DNA of 64,000 nucleotides from Cellulomonas sp. URHD0024 (GCF_000426185.1 NZ_AUEW01000009.1:62001-126000), one strand, 5' to 3'; shown: positions 26,649-36,040, counted from the first letter of the stretch. Notes: generated by a model not told the origin, from the letters alone. Translations and numbers: made by a program.

Positions 26649-27578
26649 TCACGCCACCGACCGGATGACGACGTCCCTGGCCAGGGCGCGGACGGTGGCG
26701 GGATCGAATCGCGCCGCGCCCGGCACGAGTGCGTTGGCACACCCGGCGGCCACCGCAAGGCGCAGCGCGGCCTCCCAGTCGCTGCCGTCGTCGAGGGCGT
26801 GCACGAACGCCCCCAGCACCGAGTCGCCGCTTCCGACCGGGAACTGCCCCACGACGCCGGGGAGCACGGCGTCGCGTGTGGCCGCACCGTCGGTGGCGCG
26901 CATGCCCGCGACCCCGTCGGTCACGACGACGAGCCCACCCGCACGGCCGTGCAGGGCGGCGACGACGTCGGCCAGCGGTGTCGTGTCGGACAGACCGAGG
27001 ACTGCGCACGCCTCGAGCCGGTTGACCTTGAGCAGGTCGGGAGCGTGCCCGCCCGAGAGGAGCGCACCGAGGGCCGGGCCGTGGCTGTCGACCGCGACGC
27101 GCACTCCCGCGCGGGTCGCGACGCCGACGAGCTCGCACAGGGCGCCGTCGCCCAAGGACCGGGGGAAGCCGCCACTGACCAAGCACCATCCGGGTCGGAC
27201 GGCGAGCCGCTCGGCGAGGACGCCCAGGAGCTCGTCGAAGACCGTCCGCGAGACCGGCGTCGCGCGCTCGTAGATCTCGGTCAGGGCGCCCGTCGAACGG
27301 GAGTGGATGCTCGTGCAGGTTCGCGTGAGCTCGACGCCGTCGACCACCCGCAGGTCCAGACCGTCCGCCCGTGCCGCATCCGCGACGACCGCGCCGATGC
27401 CGCCCCCGAGCACGGCCACCGCCGCGACGGACGGCCCGAGCAAGGCCGCCGCCCGCGCGGCGTTCAGCGCCTTGCCACCGGCAACGCGGTGGACGGCCGA
27501 GGGTCGGTGGATGCCGGCGAGCTCCGCGACCTCGTACGTGACGTCGAGGGACGGGCTGATGGCGACCGCCGTGATCAT
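26649..27578 (-). CDS. PfkB-family sugar-phosphate kinase (FruK/LacC-like)
   Basis: This 309-residue kinase has VAGGKALNAARAAALLG near residue 33 and the ATP/anion-hole motif PVGSGDSVLGAF near residue 250. The N-terminal AISPSLDVTYEV is of the 1-phosphofructokinase/tagatose-6-phosphate kinase type. GSGD replaces the usual GAGD, with the catalytic Asp kept. It overlaps the upstream PfkB gene by 4 nt (ATGA) and closes the sugar ABC operon. In context it most likely phosphorylates tagatose-6-phosphate or a related ketose phosphate; this is inference. Confidence 0.85.
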   Translation of the reverse strand: MITAVAISPSLDVTYEVAELAGIHRPSAVHRVAGGKALNAARAAALLGPSVAAVAVLGGGIGAVVADAARADGLDLRVVDGVELTRTCTSIHSRSTGALTEIYERATPVSRTVFDELLGVLAERLAVRPGWCLVSGGFPRSLGDGALCELVGVATRAGVRVAVDSHGPALGALLSGGHAPDLLKVNRLEACAVLGLSDTTPLADVVAALHGRAGGLVVVTDGVAGMRATDGAATRDAVLPGVVGQFPVGSGDSVLGAFVHALDDGSDWEAALRLAVAAGCANALVPGAARFDPATVRALARDVVIRSVA

Positions 27579-28507
27579 CGCGGGCGCAGGTCCTCGAGCG
27601 TCGCCTGCCGACCGGTTCCGCCCGAGCCCAGGGTCGACAGCGACCCCGCGGTCGCGGCCCACCGCAGTCTCTCCCCCTCGTCGTCGACGCCGTGCGCGAG
27701 CGCCGCGAGGTAGCCGGCGTCGAAGCTGTCACCGGCACCGGTGGTGTCGACGACCTCCACGACGAGCCCGTGGGCATGCACCGGAGCGTCGTCGGAGCCG
27801 ACCGACCAGCCACCGTCGGCGCCGGCCTTGACGACGATCCGCGGACCGAGAGCGGCGAGCCGGCGCGCGACGACGAGATCCGGCCCGGCCGCGCCCGCCA
27901 CCGCGCCGATCGCGCGCAGCTCGGCGAGGTTGGGCAGCAGGACGTCGACGAGTGGCAGGAGGTCGAGCACGCCCTCCCACTTCTGCGCCGGGTCCCAGTT
28001 GGTGTCGAGGCTGACGGTGACGCCGGCGGCACGCACCTCGGCGAGCAGCGCAGGCAGGTCGTCGGCCAGGGCCGGCTGCAGGAAGTACGACGCGAGGTGC
28101 AGGTGCCGCGCCCCGGTCGCTGTCAGCGCGGTCCGGACCGCACCGGCTCGCAGGGTCGGGATCGTGCCCGGCACGGTGAGGATGGCACGGTCGTCGGCGG
28201 TCGAGAGGATGACGGACAGGCCGGTCGGCGTGATCGGGTCGACCTCGACGCCCGACGTCTCGACGCCCGCAGCGCGCAGCGCGTCGAGCTGGAACCGGCC
28301 GAGTGCGTCGTCCCCGACGCGCGCCACCAGCGACGTCGGGACGCCCAGGCGGGCCAGACCGCACGCGGCGATCGACGCGCTGCCGCCGAGCGCGAGGTCG
28401 CCCGAGTCGGCGAGCTGCTCGGCCTGCCCGAACCGCGGCACCACGTCGCCGCGGAGCACCAGGTCGACGTTCGCGTCGCCGGCGACCAGAACCGTCCGCG
28501 CGCTCAT
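27575..28507 (-). CDS. PfkB-family carbohydrate kinase
   Basis: This 310-residue protein starts SARTVLVAGDANVDLVLRG, has LALGGSASIAACGLARLG (sugar-binding Gly-Gly) and VDTTGAGDSFDAGYLA (catalytic Asp in GAGD). It belongs to the ribokinase group and could phosphorylate the sugar entering through the neighbouring ABC importer. It overlaps the permease gene upstream and the second kinase downstream by 4 nt each. The substrate is unknown. Confidence 0.88.
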   Translation of the reverse strand: MSARTVLVAGDANVDLVLRGDVVPRFGQAEQLADSGDLALGGSASIAACGLARLGVPTSLVARVGDDALGRFQLDALRAAGVETSGVEVDPITPTGLSVILSTADDRAILTVPGTIPTLRAGAVRTALTATGARHLHLASYFLQPALADDLPALLAEVRAAGVTVSLDTNWDPAQKWEGVLDLLPLVDVLLPNLAELRAIGAVAGAAGPDLVVARRLAALGPRIVVKAGADGGWSVGSDDAPVHAHGLVVEVVDTTGAGDSFDAGYLAALAHGVDDEGERLRWAATAGSLSTLGSGGTGRQATLEDLRPR

Positions 28508-29385
28508 CCCTTGAGACCCGAGAAGGTCATCGTGGCGATGAACTGCTTCTGGGCGATCATGAAGAACACGATCAGCGGCAGCGTGGCCACGACGTTCCCC
28601 GCCATGAGCAGCGACCAGTCCGTGCGTCGGTCGCCTTGGAAGTTGGTGATTCCGAGCTGCACCGTGAAGCTCGCCGGGTCGTTGATCGCGATGAGCGGCC
28701 AGACCAGGTCGTTCCAGGAGCCGAGCAGCGTGAAGATCGCCAGGGTGGCCAGCGCGGGCTTGGCCAGCGGCAGCACGATGCGCCAGAAGACCGCCAGCCG
28801 CGAGCAGCCGTCGAGCACCGCGGCCTCCTCGAGCTCCGCAGGCAGCGACAGGAAGAACTGGCGCATGAGGAAGATGCCGAACGCAGACGCCAGCCACGGC
28901 ACGATCGCCGCGCCCAGGGTGTCGATGAGCCCGACCCGGGCGAACATCACGTACGTCGGGACCATGAGCAGCTGGGTCGGGATCATGATCGTCGCGACGA
29001 TGGCCAGGAACCCGAAGGTGCGTCCGGGGAACTTCAGCCGCGCGAACCCGTAGCCGGCGAGCGAGCAGAGCACGAGGTGCGCCGTCACGCCGACCGCGGA
29101 GACGATGACGGTGTTGAGCAGCCAGCGCAGGATGTCGGACTGGGCGAACAGCTTGCCGAAGCCGTCGAGCGTCAACGACGACGGGATGAGCCGCGGCGGG
29201 AACTTGTTGATCTCGGACGCAGGCGTGAGCGCCGTGAGGAACATCTGGAGGAACGGCAGCGCGAACAGCAGCGCCACGGGGGCCAGGACGAGGTGCCACC
29301 ACCAGTGCCGACGGCTCCGCCTGCGTCGTGGGACGACGATCGAGGCGTCCGGCACCGGCGTCCGCGAGAGCATCTGCACCGCCAT
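28504..29385 (-). CDS. sugar ABC-transporter permease (MalG type)
   Basis: This 293-residue protein has six membrane helices and the EAA loop ELEEAAVLDGCSRLAVFWRIVLPLAKPAL that docks the ATPase. It is the MalG-like half of a CUT1 importer. Its start overlaps the stop of the other permease (TGATG). No ATP-binding gene is in the cluster; such importers often share the MsiK ATPase encoded elsewhere. Confidence 0.92.
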   Translation of the reverse strand: MAVQMLSRTPVPDASIVVPRRRRSRRHWWWHLVLAPVALLFALPFLQMFLTALTPASEINKFPPRLIPSSLTLDGFGKLFAQSDILRWLLNTVIVSAVGVTAHLVLCSLAGYGFARLKFPGRTFGFLAIVATIMIPTQLLMVPTYVMFARVGLIDTLGAAIVPWLASAFGIFLMRQFFLSLPAELEEAAVLDGCSRLAVFWRIVLPLAKPALATLAIFTLLGSWNDLVWPLIAINDPASFTVQLGITNFQGDRRTDWSLLMAGNVVATLPLIVFFMIAQKQFIATMTFSGLKG

Positions 29386-30383
29386 CAGAACGCCTCGACC
29401 TTCGTCCGGCGCGAGTACAGGACGACGCCGCCGGTGATGACCAGCGTGACGGCGAACAGCCCGTACGCGACGGCCGACGCGTACCCGAACTCGAGGTTCT
29501 TGAACGCCGTCTGCCACAGGTAGTAGACGATCGTCTGGGTCGCGTCGAGCGGCCCGCCGCGTGTGGTCGTGTAGACGAGGTCGAACAGCTGGATCGCCTC
29601 GATCGTCTGCCACACGGTGATGAAGACGGTCACGGGGGCGAGCTGGGGGAACGTGACGTGCCAGAACGACTGCCAGCGGTTCGCGCCGTCGATGCGCGCC
29701 GCCTCGAGGAGCTCGCCGGGGATGTCCTGGAGGGCCGCCAGGTAGATGACCGTGGTGAAGGCGGCCTGCCCCCACAGGGACATGAGGGTGATGACCACCA
29801 TCGCCTGCGACGGGTCCTCGAGCCAGCCCTGCTGCGGCAGGTGCAGCGCACGCAGGACGGTGTTGGCCAGCCCGAACTGCGGGTTGAACAGGTACGTGGT
29901 GAGGATGCCCGTCGCGGCCGCCGACGCGACGAACGGCACGAAGATCGCGGTGCGGTACACACCCATGAACCTGAGCGTGCGGTTGAGGAGCAACGCGAGC
30001 CCGAGACCGAGGAACACCGACGCGGGGACGAAGAGCGCGGTGTACAGCAGGGTGTGGCCGACCGCGTCGTGAAGTGCTGCGTCCGTGACCATCTGGCGGT
30101 AGTTGGCCAGGCCGACCTGGGTGGGCGTCGAGAACCCGTCCCAGCTCTGCAGCGACAGCAGGAACGCCCAGACCGCCGGGAAGATCGACAGCCCGAGGAC
30201 GATCAGCATCGCGGGCGCCACGAAACCCCAGCCCTGCAGCGCCTGCCGACGCCGCTCCTTGCGGCGGCCGGGCCGGCGCGTCGCCGCGCCGACCGTGCTG
30301 GGATGCGGGCCGTTCGCCCGCGGGATGAGCGCCCCACGCCGGGTCACAGGTTTCCGCCTGACCGGTGCCGCCGTGCTCGCCAT
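29385..30383 (-). CDS. sugar ABC-transporter permease (MalF type)
   Basis: This 332-residue protein has a 45-residue basic N-terminus, six membrane helices and the EAA loop ELLEAARIDGANRWQSFWHVTFPQLAPV. I chose ATG 30383 because GGAGG lies 6 nt before it; the GTG at 30389 has no room for a ribosome site. It begins 2 nt after the binding-protein stop. Confidence 0.92.
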   Translation of the reverse strand: MASTAAPVRRKPVTRRGALIPRANGPHPSTVGAATRRPGRRKERRRQALQGWGFVAPAMLIVLGLSIFPAVWAFLLSLQSWDGFSTPTQVGLANYRQMVTDAALHDAVGHTLLYTALFVPASVFLGLGLALLLNRTLRFMGVYRTAIFVPFVASAAATGILTTYLFNPQFGLANTVLRALHLPQQGWLEDPSQAMVVITLMSLWGQAAFTTVIYLAALQDIPGELLEAARIDGANRWQSFWHVTFPQLAPVTVFITVWQTIEAIQLFDLVYTTTRGGPLDATQTIVYYLWQTAFKNLEFGYASAVAYGLFAVTLVITGGVVLYSRRTKVEAF

Positions 30384-30385
30384 CG

Positions 30386-31708
30386 TCACCCTCCGAGCCC
30401 CTGCGTCGCCGTCGCCGCCGCCGTCTTCAGGGCGTCCGCCGGATCGCCCTGTCCCTGCATCACCTGCGAGATCGCGGACCCGATCGCCTCGGAGAGCTTG
30501 ACGTACCCCTTGACTGTGGGTCGCGCGTGCTTGGAGTTCGCCATGTTGGCGGCCATCACGTCAAGGCCCGGGAGCGCCTGGACCTGCGCGAGGAACTCGG
30601 GAGACTGCGCCTCGGAGGGTCGCAGCGGCAGGTTCCCGTACCCGACGTTCCACGTGATGTCCTGCTCCGAGGACGTCAGCCACTTGGTCAGCTCGTACGA
30701 CCAGTGCGCCCGGTTGGCGTCCTTGTGGTCGAACAGCACCCACAGGTCCGGGCCGGAGACGCTCTCATGGTTCCCGTCGGTGCCGGGCAGCGGTACGACG
30801 CCGTAGGAGGTCTTGGCCGTCTGCAGGTCGTAGAGCGTCCACGGACCGGAGGTGATCATGCCGATGCGGTCGCTCGCGAACAGCTGGGCCGCCTTGGTGT
30901 CCGTCTGGTCGAGGTAGACGCTCTTGTCGTCGACCGCCATGTCGCGCAGGAACGTCAGCGCCTGCACGCCCTCGTCGGAGTCGAACGTGGCCGTCTTCTG
31001 GTCCGCCGAGAGGATCTCGCCGCCGTTCTGCCACAGGTGCGGCCAGAACTGCCACGTCGTCTCCTCCGACCCCGACACCGAGTACCCGTAGCCGTAGGTG
31101 TTGGTGCTCGGGTCGGTGAGCTTCTTCGCCGCCGTCCGGAAGTCGTCCCACGTCCACTGGTCCGTCGGGTAGTCGAGGCCCGCGTCGTCGAACACCGTCT
31201 TGTTGTAGATGAGCGTGAGGTTGTCGACGACGGCAGGGAAACCGATCGTCGTCGTGCCGCCCGGCTGTGCCGTCTGGCGCGCGGACGCGGGGAACTCGTC
31301 CCAGCCCACGTCCGCGTCCCTGACCTGGTCCGTGATGTCGAGGGTGCGCTTCGAGGCCTGCAGCTCGCTGGCCCAGGAGCCGTAGGCGTACGAGACGTCC
31401 GGGTAGGTCTTGCCGGCGAAGCCCGCGGAGAGCTTCTGGAGGAGCTCGTCGGTCGAGGGGGCGCCCGACGAGATGTCGACGGTGACGTTCGGGTGCAGCT
31501 TCTCGAAGTCCTTGGCCAGCCCTTCCAGGATCGTCTCGGCCTGGTCGGCCTGGCCCGTCCACCAGGTGATCGTCGTCTTGGCGGAGGGGTCGAAGGTCGC
31601 GGCGCCCTGCGGCGAGCCGCCCGAGCATGCGGCCAGGGTCAGGGAGACGGCGGCCGTGGCCGCGGCGAGTGCGGCGAGTCGCGTACGGGGCGAGCGCTGG
31701 GTGGACAA
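30386..31708 (-). CDS. sugar ABC-transporter substrate-binding lipoprotein
   Basis: This 440-residue protein has a signal peptide and lipobox LAACS (lipid-modified Cys about 28), then a family 1 solute-binding domain (ITWWTGQADQAETILEGLAKDFEKLHPNV). It captures the sugar or oligosaccharide outside the membrane for the two permeases. The start is TTG at 31708 with AGAGGAGAACGAG upstream. The gene after it is spaced 2 nt away. Confidence 0.92.
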   Translation of the reverse strand: MSTQRSPRTRLAALAAATAAVSLTLAACSGGSPQGAATFDPSAKTTITWWTGQADQAETILEGLAKDFEKLHPNVTVDISSGAPSTDELLQKLSAGFAGKTYPDVSYAYGSWASELQASKRTLDITDQVRDADVGWDEFPASARQTAQPGGTTTIGFPAVVDNLTLIYNKTVFDDAGLDYPTDQWTWDDFRTAAKKLTDPSTNTYGYGYSVSGSEETTWQFWPHLWQNGGEILSADQKTATFDSDEGVQALTFLRDMAVDDKSVYLDQTDTKAAQLFASDRIGMITSGPWTLYDLQTAKTSYGVVPLPGTDGNHESVSGPDLWVLFDHKDANRAHWSYELTKWLTSSEQDITWNVGYGNLPLRPSEAQSPEFLAQVQALPGLDVMAANMANSKHARPTVKGYVKLSEAIGSAISQVMQGQGDPADALKTAAATATQGLGG

Positions 31709-31738
31709 CTCGTTCTCCTCTGTTCAGCGGGCGGCGTG

Positions 31739-32623
31739 TCAGGACAGGACGACGGAGCGGGTCAGGTGGCGCGGGGTGTCGGGGTTGAGCCCGCGGCTCT
31801 CTGCCAGCGCGACGGCGAACCGCTGAGCCTGCAGCAGCTGGATCAGCGGGTCCTCGTCGCTGGTGAGCACGGCGGCGCCGGTGGCCTCGATGTCGGCGAC
31901 CAGTGTGGGGTCGGCGGCGCCGAAGACGGTCACGAGCGACCCCGGGTGGGCGACGGCGATCGGCCCGTGGCGGAAGTCGAGGACGGGGTAGGACTCCGAC
32001 CAGGCCTGCGCGGCCTCGCGGACCTTGAGTGCCGCCTCCTGGGCGAGCCCGTGGGTCCAGCCCGTGCCGAGGCAGACGACGTGGTCGATGCCGTCGACGG
32101 GCACGGGCAGCGGCGCGGCGAGGGCACGGGCCGCGGCGTCGACGAGGTCGGACGTGTCGTCGCCGAACGTCTCCCGGGCGATCACCAGAACGGTCGTGGG
32201 GAAACGCGTCTGGACGACCGAGTGCTCGTCGGCGTAGTCGAGCAGCAGGAACTCGTCGACGCGCTGCGCCACGGGGCTGTCCGAGACGCCGACGATGGCT
32301 GCCGTCCGCGTACCTTGCTCGACGAGCTCGAGCGCCGCGAGGACCTCGCTCGTGGTGCCCGAACGGCTGATCGCCAGCACCCGGTCGTAGCGTCGGCCCG
32401 GCCGCCACTCCGAGGCGTACGCCGCATCGGTGAGGCCCAGACCTGCCTGCTCGCGCAGGACCGCGATCGACTCCGCGACGAATGCGCTGGTGCCGCAGCC
32501 GAGGACGAGGACGCTCTCGCCGGGCCGGCCGAAGATCGCTCCGGCGGTCGCCGCCTCCTGCAGGGCCCGAGCCCACACGGACGGCTGGCTGGCGATCTCT
32601 CGCGCCGTGATGCTGCTGCTCAC
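31739..32623 (-). CDS. SIS-domain sugar-phosphate isomerase/deaminase (AgaS-like)
   Basis: This 294-residue protein has two SIS domains: VLVLGCGTSAFVAES and ISRSGTTSEVLAALE in the first, LGTGWTHGLAQEAALKVREAAQ and FRHGPIAV in the second. This resembles the isomerase half of GlmS and AgaS, which convert amino-sugar phosphates to ketose phosphates. The GTG start follows AGAGGGCAGCACA. It is the first gene of the ABC/kinase operon and is divergent from the amidohydrolase across a palindromic operator. Confidence 0.82.
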   Translation of the reverse strand: MSSSITAREIASQPSVWARALQEAATAGAIFGRPGESVLVLGCGTSAFVAESIAVLREQAGLGLTDAAYASEWRPGRRYDRVLAISRSGTTSEVLAALELVEQGTRTAAIVGVSDSPVAQRVDEFLLLDYADEHSVVQTRFPTTVLVIARETFGDDTSDLVDAAARALAAPLPVPVDGIDHVVCLGTGWTHGLAQEAALKVREAAQAWSESYPVLDFRHGPIAVAHPGSLVTVFGAADPTLVADIEATGAAVLTSDEDPLIQLLQAQRFAVALAESRGLNPDTPRHLTRSVVLS

Positions 32624-32721
32624 TGTGCTGCCCTCTCGTCTCCGGAGCCGGGCTTGACCGCGACGCCGTGTGCGCAATACTGCGTAGCGGAGTGATCGAT
32701 CCGCAATGAAACTGCGGCAAA

Positions 32722-32740
32722 CGCTCACTCTGAGTGAGCG
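32722..32740. promoter_or_regulatory. palindromic operator 1 of the sugar regulon
   Basis: CGCTCACTCTGAGTGAGCG is a perfect 8-3-8 inverted repeat, 16 nt before the amidohydrolase start and between the divergent units. Its core TCACTC-N2-AGTGA is shared with the palindrome upstream of the DeoR gene at 36041-36057. A further half-site AGTGATC lies at 32691-32697. TTGACC (32654) and AATACT (32676) could form a promoter for the amidohydrolase. Confidence 0.7.
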
Positions 32741-32756
32741 CAGAGAGGACCACCGC

Positions 32757-33818
32757 ATGGCCGACTGGACAGCCGCCGCCCACCTTCCCCTGGCGGACTG
32801 GCACCCGCGCAGCAGGCTCGCCGCGGTCCGCACGGACGTCGAGCGCAGCGCCGTCCCGTGCGTCGACGTGCACAACCACCTCGGCCGCTGGCTCACGCCA
32901 CCGGGCTGGACCGCACCCGACGTCGACGCGCTTCTCGCACTCATGGACCGGCGCAACGTGGCGACCGTGGTGAACCTCGACGGGATGCACGGCGACGAGC
33001 TGGACGCCAACCTGTCGCGCTACGACCGCGCGTTCCCGGCGCGGTTCGTCACCTTCTGCCAGCTGGACTGGTCGCTGCTCGCCCGTCCGGACGGCGAGGC
33101 GCTCCTTGCGGAGCAGCTGCGGGACAGCGCCCGTCGTGGTGCGCGCGGTCTGAAGGTCTGGAAGAACCTGGGGCTCGACGTCCGCGACGCCTCGGGCGCC
33201 CTCGTCCTGCCCGACGACGAGCGCGTCGTGCGCACGCTCGCGCTCGCCGGCACGCTCGGGCTCCCGGTGCTGATCCACGTGGCCGATCCGGTCGCGTTCT
33301 TCGATCCCGTCGACGCCCACAACGAGCGCATCGACGAGCTGCGGGCGAACCCCGACTGGTGGTTCGGCGACCGAGCGGTGCACCCGACGTTCGACCGGCT
33401 CCTGGACGCCCTCGAGACGCTGGTGCTCGCGACACCGGGGACCACGTACATCGGCGCGCATGCCGGTTGCGTCGCGGAGGACCTCGACCGGGTCGAACGC
33501 CTGCTGCGGGCGGCCCCGAACTGGCACATCGACATCGCAGGACGCATGGCCGAGCTGGGTCGGCAACCGCGCCGGACCCGCAGGCTCGTCGAGCAGTTCC
33601 CGGACCGCGTGCTGTTCGGGACCGACGCGTTCCCGCTCGACGACGACGCCCTGACCACGCACTTCCGGTTCCTGGAGTCCGCCGACGAGGCGTTCGACTA
33701 CGCGCCCGGCGAGGCAGTGCCCCCGCAGGGTCGCTGGACGGTGTCGGGCCTGCACCTGTCCGCGGCCGCGCTCGCGGCCGTCTACGCCGGCAACGCGGAG
33801 CGCATCCTGGCGCTCTGA
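32757..33818 (+). CDS. amidohydrolase-family TIM-barrel metalloenzyme
   Basis: This 353-residue protein has the metal ligands of amidohydrolase_2 enzymes: VDVHNHLG (H-X-H), LIHVADP, GAHAG and GTDAFPLD (Asp), in the right order along a TIM barrel. I chose ATG 32757, after GAGAGGACCACCGC. Its presence in a sugar cluster is unusual; it might act on a lactone, a uronate or an N-acyl sugar. It converges with the aldolase gene, with a 12-nt gap. Confidence 0.82.
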   Translation: MADWTAAAHLPLADWHPRSRLAAVRTDVERSAVPCVDVHNHLGRWLTPPGWTAPDVDALLALMDRRNVATVVNLDGMHGDELDANLSRYDRAFPARFVTFCQLDWSLLARPDGEALLAEQLRDSARRGARGLKVWKNLGLDVRDASGALVLPDDERVVRTLALAGTLGLPVLIHVADPVAFFDPVDAHNERIDELRANPDWWFGDRAVHPTFDRLLDALETLVLATPGTTYIGAHAGCVAEDLDRVERLLRAAPNWHIDIAGRMAELGRQPRRTRRLVEQFPDRVLFGTDAFPLDDDALTTHFRFLESADEAFDYAPGEAVPPQGRWTVSGLHLSAAALAAVYAGNAERILAL

Positions 33819-33830
33819 ACACGCTCTCGG

Positions 33831-34682
33831 TCAGGCCGCGTGGATCGTCGCGCAGCTCGCCGCCACGACGTCGGCGACGGCCTCCCGCGCGGGGGCGAGG
33901 TAGCGGCGCGGGTCGGTCAGCCGATCGTCGGCGGCCAGCGCGAGCCGGACCTGCGCGGTCAGGGCGGCGTTCAGCGCGGTGCCGACGTTGATCTTGCGGA
34001 TGCCCGCCCGGACGGCGTCCTGCAGCACCGACGGCGGCACCCCCGAGGAGCCGTGCAGCACGAGCGGGACGGGGACCACGGCCGCGAGGCGCGCGATCAG
34101 GTCCAGGTCCAGGCGTGCCGTCGCGCTGGTCATCGCGTGCGACGAGCCCACCGCGACCGCCAGTCCGTCGACCCCGGTCGCGGCGACGAACGCGACCGCC
34201 TGCCCCGGGTCGGTGCGGACCCCGGGGGCATGGGCACCGTCCTTGCCGCCCACCTCGCCGAGCTCCGCCTCGACCCACAGGAGGGCCGCGTGCGCCGACC
34301 GGGCCACCGCCGCGGTGGTCGCCACGTTCTGCTGGTAGCCCAGGTGCGCGGCGTCCACCATGAGCGACGAGACGCCGTACTGCGCAGCGGACGCGACGCC
34401 GTCGGCCAGCAGACCCGAGTCCTGGAGGTGGTCGAGATGGAGCCCGACCGGGACCGTCGCCGACTCCGCGAGCTCGTGGCACGCCGCGAGCAGCGGCCCG
34501 GCGCGGCCGGAGCGGTACCGGACGGCGTTCTCGCTGACCTGCAGCAGCCCGGGCGACCCGGACCGCTCGAGCCCCGCGACGATGCCCTCGGCGTGCTCGA
34601 GCGTGATGACGTTGAAGCACAGGACGGCGGTGCCCCTGCGGACGGCGTCGTCGACGAGGTCACGCGTGCGGGCGGCGGTCAC
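33831..34682 (-). CDS. class II ketose-bisphosphate aldolase (GatY/KbaY-like)
   Basis: This 283-residue aldolase has HLDH (catalytic Asp and zinc His), EAELGEVGGKDG (zinc Glu region), LVLHGSSGVP (zinc His) and GIRKINVGTAL (phosphate site). Class II enzymes of this type cleave fructose- or tagatose-1,6-bisphosphate. The GTG start overlaps the GH4 stop by 4 nt (GTGA). With the FruK/LacC-like kinase it would finish a tagatose-phosphate route. Confidence 0.88.
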   Translation of the reverse strand: MTAARTRDLVDDAVRRGTAVLCFNVITLEHAEGIVAGLERSGSPGLLQVSENAVRYRSGRAGPLLAACHELAESATVPVGLHLDHLQDSGLLADGVASAAQYGVSSLMVDAAHLGYQQNVATTAAVARSAHAALLWVEAELGEVGGKDGAHAPGVRTDPGQAVAFVAATGVDGLAVAVGSSHAMTSATARLDLDLIARLAAVVPVPLVLHGSSGVPPSVLQDAVRAGIRKINVGTALNAALTAQVRLALAADDRLTDPRRYLAPAREAVADVVAASCATIHAA

Positions 34683-35992
34683 GACGTGCCCGGGGGCAGC
34701 AGGGCGCGCAGCGGCTCGGGCAGCAGCTCGCCGTGCGCGAGGACCAGCTCGTCGCACAGCTCCCAGATCTGCTCCGGGGTGAGCGTCGAGCTCGCGTTGC
34801 TGTCCACGAGCACCGCCTGGCGCACCAGACGCGGATCCGAGGTGCGCGCCGCCTCGACCGTCAGCTCGGCGACCGACAGGTAGGTCCGGTTGAGGGCGGC
34901 ACACTGCACCGGCAGGGCGCCCATCGGGATGGGTGTCACGCCCGAGGAGTCGACCAGCGCCGGCACCTCGACGGCCGCGCCGTGCGGGAGGTTGTCGATC
35001 AGCCCGTGGTTCGGGACGTTCACGTGGATCTCGCGCGGCGTGCCGGTGAGCATCGAGTGGATCACCTGGGGCGCGTACTCGGACGCGCCGCCCTCCAGCG
35101 GCAGCGGCTCCCCCGCGTCGAGCAGCTTCTTGGCCTGCTCGAACTGGGCGACGTTCTCGCGGCTGATCCCGATGTACTGCAGCGGCTCGATACGGAACCG
35201 CTCGACCTGTTCGTCGGACCGCAGGAACCAGGACAGGTACTCGGCGGAGTGCTCGCTCGTCTCGGTCGGGTAGAACCCGATGCGGCGGAAGATCTCGACG
35301 CGCACCCGCCGCTCGAGCTCGGGGTCGGCCGCGATGCGTGCCTGCAGGCGCGGGTAGAGGTCCTCGCCGTCCAGCGTCCACTCGCGCAGCCACGCCTGGT
35401 GGTTGACCCCGGCCGCGCGGTACCGCGTCTGGTCCACCTCGAGGCCCAGCAGCGCGGCCAGGTCGTGCGCGGTCCAGTACACCGAGTGGCACAGGCCGAA
35501 CGTGCGGATGTCGGGCGCCACCACGGACGCCCACCAGACGTTCATCGCCATCGGGTTGGTGTAGTTGAGCAGAAGGGCATCGGGGCACACGGCCCGCATG
35601 TCCTCGAGGATGCCGGTGAGCACCGGGAACGTCCGCAGCGCGCGGAACACCCCGCCGACGCCCGTGGTGTCGCCGATCGTCTGCCGCAGGCCGTACCGCG
35701 CGGGGATCGACAGGTCGGTGATCGTGGCGTCGATGCCCCCGACCTGGACCATGTTGACGACGAACGAGGCACCGTCGAGTGCCGCGCGGCGGTCGAGCGT
35801 CGCGGTGATCGAAGCGGGGTACCCCAGCTGCTCCACCAGACGGCGCGCCGTGCCCTCTGCGACGGCGAGACGGTCCGCCGAGATGTCGTGCAGCGCGAGC
35901 TCGAGCTCCAGGTCCTGGTACCGCAGCAGGTCGGCGACGAGCTGGCGGGTGAAGACGACGCTCCCGGCGCCGACGAAAGCGATCTTGGCCAT
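34679..35992 (-). CDS. GH4 glycosidase (MelA/alpha-galactosidase-like)
   Basis: This 437-residue protein has the NAD loop KIAFVGAGSVVFTRQL and NYTNPMAMN. The metal-binding Cys lies in GLCHSVY and the His in GVNHQAWL. The CHS form is the alpha-galactosidase/alpha-glucosidase type of family 4, whose members need NAD, Mn2+ and reducing conditions. I chose ATG 35992. The gene is divergent from the DeoR gene across operator 2 and co-transcribed with the aldolase. The exact glycoside is unknown. Confidence 0.88.
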   Translation of the reverse strand: MAKIAFVGAGSVVFTRQLVADLLRYQDLELELALHDISADRLAVAEGTARRLVEQLGYPASITATLDRRAALDGASFVVNMVQVGGIDATITDLSIPARYGLRQTIGDTTGVGGVFRALRTFPVLTGILEDMRAVCPDALLLNYTNPMAMNVWWASVVAPDIRTFGLCHSVYWTAHDLAALLGLEVDQTRYRAAGVNHQAWLREWTLDGEDLYPRLQARIAADPELERRVRVEIFRRIGFYPTETSEHSAEYLSWFLRSDEQVERFRIEPLQYIGISRENVAQFEQAKKLLDAGEPLPLEGGASEYAPQVIHSMLTGTPREIHVNVPNHGLIDNLPHGAAVEVPALVDSSGVTPIPMGALPVQCAALNRTYLSVAELTVEAARTSDPRLVRQAVLVDSNASSTLTPEQIWELCDELVLAHGELLPEPLRALLPPGTS

Positions 35993-36040
35993 GCCTGGAT
36001 GATCGTCGGGCTGAGCGATCCGTGCAAGAATCCATGGGGC

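Noticed and set aside
30365..32695. 776-codon plus-strand frame opposite the sugar-binding protein and SIS genes
   Set aside because: Composition is antisense-like and the minus-strand genes have lipobox, SIS motifs and overlapping operon structure.
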